Assembly: GCA_958496175.1 (NCBI GenBank)
Contig: OY292277.1
Location: 35,785,050 to 35,849,049, forward strand
Length of the DNA: 64,000 nt
Source of the DNA: Sisyra terminalis
Taxonomy: Eukaryota > Arthropoda > Insecta > Neuroptera > Sisyridae
Direction of reading: 5' to 3'
Of the stretch, positions 1 through 11,922 are shown piece by piece. Position 1 is the stretch's first letter. Each line of letters begins with the position of its first letter. The translations under genes and the position numbers were made by a program. The notes below the pieces were generated by a model that was not told where the DNA came from, searched no databases, and saw only the letters and a program-made list of their open reading frames with translations.

Positions 1-1702
1 CATCTATAAATAAAAAGAAGAATGAAAATAAACTTGGGATATTTCAAATATTTATTTTTAATTATATTCTATTTTTAGCTCGTAAGGTCCTAAGCGGATT
101 AAGAATGAAAAAAAGGAAGCCGAGAAATTTTAGAAAATGTTAGTATTCCTCTCAAAATTCAAATCCAGCATCTACCAGTTTCGAAATTACCCCCTCGGTT
201 AAACTTTATTACTGAAAGTATATTTTATTTAGTAAGTAATAATAAATTGGACAACAAGACCCTACTTGCGTTGGGTTCGCTTAATAGGATCTATACCTAT
301 ATTATCATTTACATTGTTTATCAATGCTATTACTGTGACAGAGAAAAATACCATTTTATTAAATGAGACACAATTTTAGGATTTTGGGACTTAAAAATAT
401 TATAACATGAAAATGTTTCTTTTTTTTTAATTGGATTTTTTTTGTTTTGTTTTTCATCGTTTCGATCCAAAGAGCTTAATTCTACTTTTTCAGAGAAATC
501 AATATTGAAGTATAAAAGCAGATTTACCCAATTATAACGACCATTTCATTAGTATGATTGCTATTTGGAAGTTTGTAATATTTAACTTTTAAACAAGATA
601 CACACAATTTTTATATAACACTGTGCATTGTCTAATTAACTCAATCAAAGTCGCATTTCTGGCTATTATAATAATACTCGAGGACCCGGTGAACTTCGCA
701 TCACCAAATATTGAATTGCGAAAATTAATTGATATCGGTTGTATAGCCACATTTATAATTATTTATATGGATAAAATTAAATACACATACTTATGCTCCT
801 AGAAATTTTATTGTTCTTTTGGCCAATTCGCTCCTAAGATCGCTATTAGTCAAGGACTGAATGCTTATTGGAAATGTTCCTGTTTTCTTTAGTACTTTTT
901 TAAACAGAATATTTGTTTTTTATTTTGCCATTTAACATTTCACATGATGGTTAAGGTGGTCCCCCTTTCTACATTAGTACAATGAAGCTGTTTGGATGTG
1001 TTGTGAAGTCCCGATCTTATTCTGGTAATTAAATTGATCTTTTCTGTGCTGTAATTTGAAGTGAACCATAGTCTTTAAGCCATCGTTCGATGTGTAATTT
1101 ATTAGGAGTTGTTTGATTTATAAGTTTTTTTTTTTTTGGTATACACTTCATTTCTTAGTACAAAATATATATTGTTTTTTTTTCTGATTTTAAAATGGCA
1201 AATGAAGGTTCAAACATGTTTCTTTTTGATTAATTTGTCAACCCTCTAGTGACCCTCTTTGTGACCTAGTACCCATAATAGTTTTGATAATTTTGATTCC
1301 TATAGTGTTTAGTACTGTTTCTGATTTTGAAAATAATTTTACCTTTTTACTACTCCTTACAATTTTTACGCTTTTGCTAAATATGAAAAAATATTCCTGA
1401 TATCACCATTTCGACCATAATTCTATAAATATCAGCACGAAAAATAATATGGAGATTGGTTTTATTTTACTGACATATTGGAAACATTATATTTTTTAGG
1501 TCGCGGCATTGTTCACAATAATACTCTTACAATAAAATTTAATAATAACACTCACACAAAAAATGAATTAATTATAAATTTGACACTTAAATTCAATAAC
1601 TAAAAAAATCAAATTCAAACGGTTGCAATGCGGTACAAACAATGTATAAGTGTGCTTGACGTGGGCAAACAATTTCGGAATATGTTAAACTTAATTTATT
1701 TA
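1..1702. other. AT-rich DNA without a recognisable gene
   Basis: I see no supported coding region, RNA gene or repeat with clear borders here. The sequence is AT-rich with poly-T runs near 420 and 1120. Short open frames are no longer than chance would give. Confidence 0.6.
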
Positions 1703-1950
1703 AAAACATATTTGGCTCATGTGTACTTTAGCACACCCAAAATCTGGCAATGTTGCATTTTCGACTTTGTTTTTAATTTAATTCGTGATTAAATCGGCCC
1801 ATGAAATGAAAATTTCACCACAAAAGGGATAATTATACCATATTAGAATTGAGTTAACAAAAATATCGCAAATTAAATTAAAAACAAAGTCGAAAATGCA
1901 ACGTTGCCAGATTGTGGGTGTGCTAAAGTACACTTGAGCCACATATTTTA
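1703..1950. mobile_element. Foldback MITE with ~85-bp inverted arms
   Basis: The left arm (about 1703-1790) and right arm (about 1863-1950) are near-perfect reverse complements. Both contain the segment TACTTTAGCACACCCA and, further in, TTTTCGACTTTGTTTTTAAT. About 70 bp of unpaired sequence separates them. There is no coding capacity. A degenerate relative lies at 36712-36941. Target duplications are not clear, so I do not assign a superfamily. Confidence 0.75.
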
Positions 1951-2236
1951 TTCAAAATTTTCCGGATATTGTAATAGTTATTTTGTTAATCTAGGCGTAG
2001 ACGAATCCAACAAATCACAAGTCATGAAAATCGGTTCAGATATTCTTCAGTTATAAAAAGCCTAACTAACACAACTTTGCTTTTAATATATATTGATAAA
2101 ATTTAACACTTATAAAATAAATGTTATATAACTATAATTTTGAAGCGTTTTAAATAAATTATTGAAATAAATTACAATACGAAAATTATAGTCTTCGTAA
2201 AAGTCTCCGTCAAAGACCAAAATGAGCATATATATC
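1951..2236. other. AT-rich spacer
   Basis: Nothing recognised between the foldback element and the RT fragment. Confidence 0.5.
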
Positions 2237-2341
2237 TACTTAAGAACTCTAGTTACTAACATCGGAGGATGTAGTGAAGAAATCAAAGAACGTATAGTAA
2301 TAGCCAAAACAACGATGGCAAAACTTACAAAACTATGGAAA
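2237..2341 (+). pseudogene. Reverse-transcriptase fragment of a non-LTR element (RTE-like)
   Basis: An open 35-codon stretch contains GGCSEEIKERIVIAKTTMAK, ending in a K-L-T-K-L-W-K-like motif. This resembles the segment downstream of the RT palm in endonuclease-RT genes that are widespread in arthropods, where a YLGS..T..G..EEIK.RI..AK pattern recurs. Flanking frames are broken by stops, so this is a decayed fragment. The family assignment is from memory of the pattern only. Confidence 0.5.
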
Positions 2342-5328
2342 ATTATATCGAAAGCGTTCCATATTATGATATACTCGCATGGTTAAGTACGATTAGGATA
2401 ATTTTTTCCTGGATATGTAATTAATAAAAAAATTCCCAAAAATAAGAAAAACATATGGATTAAGTAAGAATATGAAAATTTGTACACAAGAATCAAATGT
2501 TACGTAGCTGAGTAAGAAGATGGGTTTTTGACAAAGCTTTCTTAAAATAAAGATGGTTAGATAAGAAATGAAAGTTTCTATGGAATTTCGTCATCTTGGA
2601 ATAACTACGCAGGAAGCATATGCTTAAAAGTAATGATAAAGAAATCTTTGAAACACCATAATGAAAGATATATTTATCTAGGACACTGGAATTTTAGAAA
2701 GCACCTCCAAACAGACCTACAGACCTGACCGATTGAAGCTGGTAACAAACTTGAGGCGCAATAGTTCTGTAGGACCTCCTAGGAGAGTTCCCCAGAACAA
2801 GAAGAAGATGAAAATTGATTGCTTGTAAAAAAAATCAAATTTTCTTATTAGTTTTTTAAAGTACATATCCAAAAAAATGGTAATAAAGGACAAGTCCAAA
2901 TAGTCCAAACAGGAAGTGCGTCATGAAAAAAAATATACAAAAATATTCCGAGAATACTAAAATCGAAAAAAAAATAATTTTCAATTTTTTTGAATACAAA
3001 ATACAACCGAATGAGTAGTAAGTTTGGTTTTGATGTTACATTGGATTTAAAAATAACCTTGCACATATTTTTTGCCAGTACAAATATGTAAAGAATATTA
3101 CATATTATATCATAATCAAATACCGAATTATCAAATCATCAATTCACTTTATATACTACTTTATCAGTCATTACTGTTTTTGCCAAACTTTAAATATTTT
3201 TATCTTATAGCATTGTAAACTATATAAACTTATTAGAAAGTTGAGTGATATTCTATGAAAATGGCATTAGAAAGTCAAATAAGTAAGTAAATCATTTGCT
3301 CAAAAAGGCAATATTTATACTGATTTAATATTTCATACAAACAAATGTTCTACCAGTAAAAATTTCCTTCGCGAAACATTTCTTAATATTGTACAACACA
3401 TAAATATTTCATTAAACATCCTGCCATATTTATAATGCGAAAGACTAATAACGCTGAGGGCGAATTATAATGAAATAAATATTAAGGTTTTTTCTTAGAA
3501 AGGTCTGTATTTTTTTAAAATTAACTAATCCTATAATCTCGCAATTTATTTCATGTAAAAGTATGGCCTTTAATTAATTAAGTAAATAAGAGTGTAATTA
3601 GGAAATTAAATACTTGTTCCTTCCTTTTTTCTTCGAGGAAAATTTAAAATGTTCTCTACTATCAGCGAATTAATCTGGAGTTGTTCTGATTTAAGGGTTT
3701 AAGTGTTTTTGGCCATTTTCAAGTTCAGGTTTGTACGATTAAATTGAAAATTTTGAAGAGGAAAGGAGTGAGGTGAGGTAATTTATGTGGACATGTTTAT
3801 TGTTTGCGATTTTTTTTCCACTAACAAAGTTTCAAGTTTGAAGATTTGTAGGCATTGAATTTCACGAGAGTATCACAATATCTTCAAGACCTTAATTGAA
3901 AACTTATAAAGTTTTGAACAATTAATTTAATTAGATTTTATTTTCAAAAGAACGAAGCCATTTTTTTTAAAATGGTAAACTTATGATAGAAGTAAAAGAA
4001 AAATTACTTACTCTTATGCTTTGAATTTGATTTCCATATGTTCCGTAAAAACGACATTTTTGTTTGGAAACTGGCGGAAACAAATCGAAAAAAACTTTAA
4101 TTTTTCTTCAAACGCACCACAACGCTTTCGATTTTCACAAATAACAACGAAATGAATAACTTGTTGCCGATTTTCCACAAATTTAAAGTTAATTTTCTTC
4201 AGTAAAATGTTTTCTTTTTTTGGTTTGTGCTGAAAAACGTGAACTCACTTCAATGTTTGATCAATTCAAAAACTATTTGTCATTACTGATTAATTATTCA
4301 AATTCATTGTAAGTCATTGGAAATAAATTCATAATTTTTCAATGAATATTGTTATAATTGAATTAATTACACGAACACTGGAGCGACTTGAGTGTGTTTG
4401 AAAGTTTCAGTTAAGCAATGTGATTACAAAAACAATTACTACGACTACAATGAAATGAAGAGGTCAGTTGTGTATAAATGGTCACTTCACGATTCACGAA
4501 TGATGAAGTCAACTTGGAGTCGCCAACTAGTTGACGATGTCAAAATGCAAAAACAGCAACAACAACGAGAAACCACTTATAAAACGTGCGACCCCTTCTC
4601 TTCAAATCGCCAAGAAGTGGTGGAGAGAACCGCGAGATCTTTTCCTCTCGGCCAAATGATCAAAACGATTGGATGAAAAGCGAGGGTGAAAAATATAAAT
4701 TTGCAACCGAATTTTTCGACTCAACTGTAAAGTTTCCCTAAATCCTCAACTTTACGAGAAGAAGTTTCCAAGTTGCGTGAAACTTTCGCCAAGCGAATGC
4801 GTTTATGTGGATCGTTCGTCGTCGACGAGCTTTCAAGCACTGCGAGCTTTCGCGCTAAGAGGAACGCCAAGCGCTGACGACGACTTGCCTTCGACCGCGT
4901 TTACGACTGTCAAATGTTCAGACGTGAAAGCGTTGTGCTTTTTGATGATATTTTTAGTTAGCGCATGCTGCTTGTGACGCACATATTGTCGAGCATTCGT
5001 GATTTTTTGCGGCTTGGCTTCGAAAAATTGGAAAATATTTTTCATTCCGAGGAAAATTGGAAATGTGAATAAAGTCTATTTGGTTCAAGTGGCATAAATA
5101 CATGTGTTGATGTGAGCTATGCTTGGCTTGCATTGATGTATCGTTCAACGTGACAAGCATAATATGATTATTAGAAAAATATCGTTGTTTGCCTTCATAT
5201 TCGTATGCAAATATCGTTTCAAAAAAAACTCAACAAAAACTAAACCCCTTTCTTTAGTTAAATCGAATTTAAGACGAAGGAAAACAGTCGAATCTTGTCA
5301 AGAAAAAAATTAAAACAGAATTAATTTA
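2342..5328. other. Intergenic stretch with a GC-richer island at ~4440-5000
   Basis: No gene is recognised. Most of the stretch is AT-rich, but about 4440-5000 is clearly richer in G+C and CpG than its surroundings. It holds a TATA-like CTTATAAAACG near 4577. Open frames there (4392-4676 and 4777-4977) match no family I know. The island could be a promoter plus first exon or UTR of an unseen gene, or a decayed element. Confidence 0.4.
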
Positions 5329-5403
5329 CTTTAAACCAAATCGATCGCGATCGACCGGTCGATTCCGATCAGATCGACAGTCGATCGCAGGCATTTTAAA
5401 TAC

Positions 5404-5812
5404 TGTAACGTGAGGTCTCAAAACTGTATTGAGTTCGCATTATAAGTTCTTTTATTTCTTTGGAAATGAATAATCGTTTTAAACTCCACAATCACTTTAT
5501 TATTAACACTTGTCAAAACAACAATCAAATAACTATAATTACTTACAGTCAAAACCACAAAAAAATAACAATCGCTTTGTAATCACTTTGTTGTCGTATA
5601 AACGTAAATTCAAAACTGAATTTCAAAACTCAACTGAACTTTCGCCCGAAACTTAGCCCCTTATATACCGCAACCCAACGTTCTAGAATGTTCTCCCGTT
5701 TGCTGGACGTTTCTAAAATATTCTCTGTTGGTGGAAAAGAAAAAGAAATAACTAAGCCAATCGCGTGCCGGCATGGCACAAGGAGAGACAGACTTCGTCC
5801 TTTTCTGTTACA
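5404..5812 (-). mobile_element. Solo LTR, copy C, minus orientation
   Basis: The copy starts TGTAACG and ends TTACA on the plus strand and is flanked by the 4-bp duplication ATAC (5400-5403 and 5813-5816). It is a diverged, inverted relative of the LTRs at 11923 and 30183. Read on the minus strand, it has a heat-shock-element array (plus-strand TTCTAGAATGTTC at 5681-5693) and a TATATAAG box (plus 5660-5667). No internal gag or pol region adjoins it, so this is a recombination-derived solo LTR. The 4-bp duplication suggests a Ty3/Gypsy-type integrase, which is an inference. Confidence 0.85.
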
Positions 5813-6004
5813 ATACTTTATAGGTAAATTTCACTTCTTTTAATTAAAAGTATGTACTTAAATTTTATCAAACAATGAAACTTGAATTTAAAGTTAAAAC
5901 ACATCTATTCTGCAACGAATATTACTAATTCCCAAATAGAGTTTTCAATACTTCCTTCTATTCTTTATTTCTTTAAGGAGATATATGAGTTAGCTTCCAC
6001 GCTT

Positions 6005-6600
6005 TCAAAAAATTGTTTTTTTTTTATTGTATTATTAATTTATACAGCATTTCTAGAATAGTGTTCAGAATTACTAAGTTGGTCCAAGTAATAGATTCGA
6101 AAATAGGTCAATTATCTCCAGATTTCTCGAAAAATACCCAACTGATTTTAATAAAATTTTACACAGGTCAGATACAATTCACAAGAACTTGGGCTTCACG
6201 GCTTCGAAACATTGTTTATTTTTATTGTATTATTTATTCATACAACATTTCTAGAATATTATCCTAAATTATAAAGTTAGTCCGAGTAATATAATAGATT
6301 CGAATATTGATCAGTTGTCAAGATTTCTTGAAAACTACTCAACTGATTTTGGTAAAATTTTCCATGGGCCAGATACAATTCACAAGAGCTTGGACTCCAC
6401 GGCTTCAAAACATTGTTTTTTTATTGTATAATTAATTTATAAAACATTTCTAGAATATTGTCCTAAATTTTTAAGTTGGTCCGAGTAATTTATTTGAAGA
6501 TAGGTCAGTTGTTAAGATTTCTCGTAAACAACTCAACCGATTTTGACAAAATTTTACACAGGTCAGATACAATTCACAAGGACTTGAGCGAAGGATACTT
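6005..6600. repeat. ~197-bp tandem repeat, three units
   Basis: Three consecutive units share ATTTCTAGAATA, a GTTGGTCC-A-GTAAT-type block and CAGATACAATTCACAAG. The GATACAATTC motif starts at 6171, 6372 and 6565, giving spacings of 201 and 193 bp. The units have diverged by substitutions and small indels. The array lies inside the decayed hAT element and has no coding potential. Confidence 0.85.
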
Positions 6601-7083
6601 TTCCAATTACAACTATTCAAAAATATATATAAAGCAATTATCACCGAAATTTGAATTTTTTTGTAAAAATGTTTACCAATAATCTATTTTTCACTTTTTT
6701 TTTCTTCGTCCAAGTTCTAGTTTAAGGCCTTAACGATCTTAATAAATATTCATTTTTTTTCTTTCCTTTTCCACGGATGATACTGTTATGAGTTCTGCTG
6801 TTATCTTTTTTCCGAAGGGTCACCGGAAATGACGTCACAAAGGCGGAGTTTAAATAAATTTTTCTACGAAAAGTTCAGAAATTTTTTGGCAAATGTATAT
6901 ATTTACGACAGTAAAAAGCTTAAATAATATTAATGATTTTTTTATATAGGAAAAAAATTGTGAAACATAGACCGTTTTTCCCCCGGCTAAACCTATGCAA
7001 CCCTTTACAAGTCGATTGCGTATAAATAAGAAAAATTATTGTCGATCATATCAGTGTTAAGTTTGCCCACCCCTGCTTTAGAT

Positions 7084-7243
7084 AGTTGTAGTAAAAATCT
7101 CTTAAAAATTTCACATGACTTCTTTATATTTTGTCATATATATTAGATAAATTTTAGTTTCATTTTTAAGTAAAATCGTGAATTCAATAAAAAAAATTAA
7201 AAAAATATTTTTTAAACTAAGAAATTAAAAAGGATATGTGTAC
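7084..7243. other. AT-rich spacer
   Basis: Nothing recognised. Confidence 0.5.
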
Positions 7244-7246
7244 TAA

Positions 7247-7423
7247 AGCAGGCCATTCACGCTCCGACTTGCAGTCCAACTTGTGGTCCGACTTTCGAAG
7301 TTGGATCTTAAGTTGGACAGTGAATGATATTGTTGGAAGTTGGATGTCTAGTTGAACTAGTCGGATCATTTAGGCGATCCAACTAGTAGTCCGACTAGCA
7401 GTACTACAAGTAAATGACCTGCT
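7247..7423. mobile_element. PIF/Harbinger-type MITE, copy 1
   Basis: The element begins AGCAGGCCATTCACGCTCCG and ends with the imperfect reverse complement (...AAATGACCTGCT). It is flanked by 3-bp TAA duplications at 7244-7246 and 7424-7426. The interior is a series of short palindromes built from CCGACTAG and AGTTGGAT words. A second copy with the same termini and the same TAA duplication is at 46284-46442. A 3-bp TWA duplication is the signature of PIF/Harbinger transposition. There is no coding capacity. Confidence 0.8.
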
Positions 7424-7426
7424 TAA

Positions 7427-9721
7427 TGACCGTCAGAAGTTATATTTATTTGTCATAATTAAAAAAATGCCTTTAATCCACTGCTATAGCATATTCCAGT
7501 AGTGCCTGAAATGGTACATGTTATAAGTAGTTTGTAATAACCTAAATTAGATACAATTTTTCTTTTAATGTCAATACAAACTGTAAAATTTTTCGATTCT
7601 AAAAATTATTTGAACAATTCACTCTGTATGTACATCTGGCTTGGCTTAATATTAATTTCATAATCAGATTTAATTATAAATTCTTCAAGATATTAATCAT
7701 TTGAAGAGAAACGAACGCACTTGGTCTGTTCTTCAGTATCGCTAATATTTTCTGATCCGTTTAATCATCAATTCAAAAATTTGATTGAAAACTTTTAATT
7801 GTTTGAGAGGTTACAACTGTTACATTTAGAGCCGGTTTTTCACATTTAGATAGTGATATTTATCTTTCAGATAAAATGTTACCCGGAGGATAGAGAAAAC
7901 ATGTGTATTTCCACCTAAGAATAGAATTAGTAGGATAAATGTGTAGGCTTTATCTCATAGATGAATATTATCTATTAAATAGCTATCTATCCATGCGTGA
8001 AAAAAACCAACCCAAAACGGTTTGAATTCTTTCATTTATTTAGTTTAGCTAAATAATATTTTTTTTAAATTCTTATCGCCAATAATAAAATAAATTTCCG
8101 TTATCAGTAATTGAAAAGCTTTTAATTTTTCTGACTCCACATCATGCAATTGTTGAATGATAGTTTTTGGTGATCATTGGTCTTTAGTTATCATTGATAA
8201 ACTGGATTTGAAATCAAACCCATTGTCCATGCTCTGATCCTTCTAAGGACTGTTAAACAACTGCGAATATGAAAGCCCGAATCAAATCATAAGACTAAAA
8301 TATTAGAAAGGTATCATCCTGGTGTAAAGAAATGTAATGAGGTGAAGTAAATTATGACTGGATTACTTATATCCTACAATATTGAAAGTACTCCCCCTAT
8401 CCGATTTCCACAAAAATCTTAAAAAAAAAAATTAAGACTGAGACCTTGAGGTCCTTATTTCACTAATTTTTACTAATAGTCTAAAATACTGCTTCATTTT
8501 CAGGAGATTACAATCAATGGGAATACAAAAATCCCCCTATCCCCTTGTTTTTTAAATTAATCTCATTTTTTTTCCATGTCACTTGACAAAAGGTCGCAAA
8601 AACTTTGTACTACTCAAAATTTTCCATATGCCACGAAATTGAAGGGAGTACCTTCTTATCATTCAAAAAAACTGTTTTCAAAACTTTAAACCTTATCTAG
8701 CAGTTGTAAATCAAAAAGTAATCATGTCCATTTATTTTGTTTTGGAAATGATTTAATGTTCAATTAATAATGTAATTACATTACGAAAAACTTAAGCTTG
8801 CGACGAAATGTTATCAACTCTAGAAATATTCGACTTAATTTAAAGTTGAAAAACATTTTTTCTGGTGATAACACAGTTTTAACAGTATTCTATTTAATGG
8901 ATCACGTAACATAAAAATACTTTTGAACATTTTTAAATAAATTTCCTTTAGCCTTTGATCTTTGATGAAAGCATTGCCATAAGGTTTTTTTCTTCAAATG
9001 TCTTATCGACGATGGACTAAATTTTCGAAAATATTTTTATTTAAGCCTTTAATATACAAAATCTTTGAACTTGTTATACAAAATAATTTCTTCATATATT
9101 TTTTTTTGAAAAAACATTTGTGATAAATTAAAAATTGTCGCTTATAAAAATTATTTAGAATACCTTTTTTTCTATTGATTTTCAAATGTGGAAAATATAT
9201 AAAAGCAGTCAATACAAAGTAAAGGTGGACAATAGGTACTTTTTCGTCATAATTTTTTTGGACTTGGAATAAGAAAAATATTTTTAAAAAATTTTAAAAA
9301 GTAAATAAATTTCTAATGAAAGTACACCGCGCCGTCCCAACAATTTATCGCTGCACGTTTTTTTTTTAATTTTTCAAAAATTAAAATTTGAAAAACGGTT
9401 AATTTACATTAAGAAACTTTAGTCACACCACGTTTTGTCACCCTAAGTTACTGGCTGAACGGATCTGGAATCTTGATTTTATTTCGAAGAGCCTTCTTCT
9501 AGATGCGTTTTCTTCCAAGGTTCCCGAGCTACATCTAACCTTAGTCCTTTTTGATTTATTAACGTAGCTACTTCATCTGATTTGCTCTGGTTAAATGTAA
9601 ATATTCAAACCCAAGTAGTTTTATTCTCGTGTCTATTTTGTCCAAGAATTTGGAATTCCGAGTTGATACCTAACAGGTTACACCAATTTTAAAGTCGCTT
9701 CAAAGCTCCCATTTTATAAAC
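7427..9721. other. AT-rich intergenic DNA
   Basis: No gene is recognised. A TIR-bordered repeat lies at 7829-8013. The short frame at 9003-9212 has no recognisable content. Confidence 0.5.
7829..8013. mobile_element. Putative MITE with ~25-bp terminal inverted repeats
   Basis: The left end GAGCCGGTTTTTCACATTTA and the reverse complement of the right end (GGGTTGGTTTTTTTCACGCA) match imperfectly, and both are followed by GATAG. The 185-bp body is non-coding. A target duplication cannot be assigned with confidence. Confidence 0.5.
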
Positions 9722-9985
9722 TCCTTCCAATAATCGATCAAATTTCTAACCACCAGTTTAGATTTAGACAAAAACATTCCACAATTCAACAATGTCGTAG
9801 AGTAGTACACACTATAAACAAGGCAATGGAAAACGAAAAAAACCCTACCCCTCAGTCTTCTGGGCATTAGTTAAGCCTTTGATAAGGTATTGCATGACGG
9901 CCTGCTATACAAAATATAAAAAAAGATCTACCCGTCTACATCAAGATATCCTGAAGCCCTACATATTCATTTAAAATTTCTTGAT
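9722..9985 (+). pseudogene. Jockey-type LINE reverse-transcriptase fragment
   Basis: A decayed stretch encodes HQFRFRQKHSTIQQCRRVV, matching the LINE RT motif QFGFR..HST..Q. After a frameshift and a stop it encodes AFDKVLHDGLLYKI, matching the AFDRVWH catalytic-Asp motif. The order and spacing agree with the intact LINE at 12612-15335. The fragment is non-functional. The TIR element at 10000 adjoins its 3' side. Confidence 0.75.
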
Positions 9986-9999
9986 TTTTAAGAAAATAT

Positions 10000-10627
10000 T
10001 AGTGTTCGACCGAATTTTCAGTTTTGGTCAAGTTTCGGCAAAAAACGAGTTTCGGCTGTTGTCAAGCCGAAATTACGACCAAAACCGAAACTAATTTCGT
10101 ATGATAAAAATCTTGAGAAATTATTGTTTCTCACTTATTATATTCAAGTATGAATACTGATAATTATCAGTCCATTAAATTTATTTATAATATTTTTTTT
10201 ATTATTTCTTTTTCAGTTCGAGAGAAAACTGACCAAAGTGTTTAGAAGAAAAACTATTTTTTAAGATATATGAAAGAGTACTATATTTTTTATACCAAAA
10301 CATATTAGGTAAAAAGTATTTTTATTTATTTTTTATTTCATAGTTAATAGTAGGTGCCTTTCTTTCAATTCTACCCTTTATTTCAGCACAAATAATTTAT
10401 TTGAAATAAGAAGTTATAATAATATTTTATGTTAATGAAGAGCTCAAATATTAGAGACTTAGTGATTAATAAATACCTAAAGGAATTAAGTAAAGACTAA
10501 CTAATTAAGATAAATTTTTCTTTCTTTCGAAAACATGACTTTATATGGAAGTTTCAGTTTCGGTTTAAACTGAAACTGATGCCGAAATTCGGTTTCGGCC
10601 GTAAAAAATAGTTTCGATTGGACATTA
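10000..10627. mobile_element. Non-autonomous TIR element rich in CCGAAA/TTTCGG words
   Basis: The left end AGTGTTCGACCGAATTTTCA and the reverse complement of the right end (AATGTCCAATCGAAACTA) are similar. Both subterminal regions are packed with TTTCGGC and CCGAAAC words in both orientations. AAAATAT occurs on both outer flanks and may be the target duplication. The hAT-like layout is an inference. There is no coding capacity in 628 bp. Confidence 0.55.
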
Positions 10628-11731
10628 AAAATATAGACGTTAAAGCCAAAATGTTTCGATTATCTTAATAGCAAAACATATAGTTACCAAGCAAATAAAA
10701 AATACATTTACATACATACATTTTTTTTTATTATTTTTCTTTTATCAACCGTAATGATTAAAGTATAATTATTGCAATGTTTGCATCAATATTTTGATAC
10801 GACTTAACCTTTCCCACTCGCCCATAAATATCAAGACTTGAATATATTGTCGTATTTATTTTCTAAATTGTCATCATAAATCAATACATATGTTTGACTA
10901 ATTTGAAATAAATTCTCGATAGAAGATAAACCTTAGTATTTTGTAATATTCTTATTGAGTAGATTTTTGAGAAAAAAACAATCTATACAAAAAATCCTTT
11001 AACACTTGGCTCATTAACGCGCTTCAATTAGACTTTGAACATTTCTCGATAGTGTTGTAGATCAAGTTTATTAACTGGAACTCGTCGGAATATTAAACGA
11101 TCCGTAAATATCCACGAAACTGTAAGCTCTCGAATATTACCGTTTTTATACCCAGGTGGAAAATGTTCTCTTTATTTAACGTCAAGATTGAACTTTCTTA
11201 TTACGTTTAAGATCTACGCGGACAGAAATGCAATTTTTCTGCAGCGAATAAAATCAGCTTAGAGCTTTTTAGTGCTTGTGTCTCTTTCGTGTAAGTTTAA
11301 CGTTGTTGCTGTCTTTATAAGATTATCAAGTCAATATTTTTCTTTAATTTACACGTTGAGAACGTTCGTTGCATTTATTCAATGAAGCTTCAATTTTAAT
11401 TAACATTTTCAGTAAAAGGTGTTGAAGTCGGAAAAATTAAATTTATCCGTAAAGATTGTAGACGTTTGTTTCGTTGAAGTTTAGTTTGTAAATGAACTCA
11501 TATACGAATATAGTAGGAGCTCGTTCGATAAGTTTCGAAAACTTATTCAATTTGTTGATAACGAAAAGTTGTACTGTGCTTTGGATTACGCAATCTAACG
11601 AAAAATTTAAACATAAATGATAATTTTTTTACAATATGTATGAACTGGAATCATTTAATCATTTGTTAGTTACCAAAAGAGTGATTCAAAAAGATAGTTT
11701 AGCATGGTTTATATTTTCTGAATTTCATTAA
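10628..11731. other. AT-rich intergenic DNA
   Basis: No gene, RNA or bordered repeat recognised. The part from about 11000 to 11540 is less repetitive and of higher complexity. Confidence 0.5.
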
Positions 11732-11922
11732 GTCTAAACCAGAAGTTCCCAACCTTTTTATAATACCGTACCTGTACCTTGTAAACGATTTGATGACGTA
11801 CCGGTAGACCAAAAATTTTGAAATGGAGAATAAAACGAAAAGGAAAAGATTTGCAATAAAGACAAGTCTCTAATTTTTATTGCTAAACATACACATTAAA
11901 TAAAATAATCACTTTAAAATAT

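Larger units (their letters stand above)
5329..7083. mobile_element. Decayed hAT-type element carrying a solo LTR
   Basis: The right end, 7061-7075, reads GTTTGCCCACCCCTG, the reverse complement of a common hAT terminus (CAGGGGTGGGCAAAC). It is followed by CTTTAGAT, a possible 8-bp target duplicate. On the left, 5337-5395 is dense in GATCGAC/GTCGATC motifs, typical of hAT subterminal regions, and similar motifs recur near 7012 and 7041. The left terminus is eroded: CTTTAAAC at 5329-5336 matches the right flank at only 5 of 8 positions. No transposase remains. A solo LTR and a tandem repeat lie inside. Confidence 0.5.
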
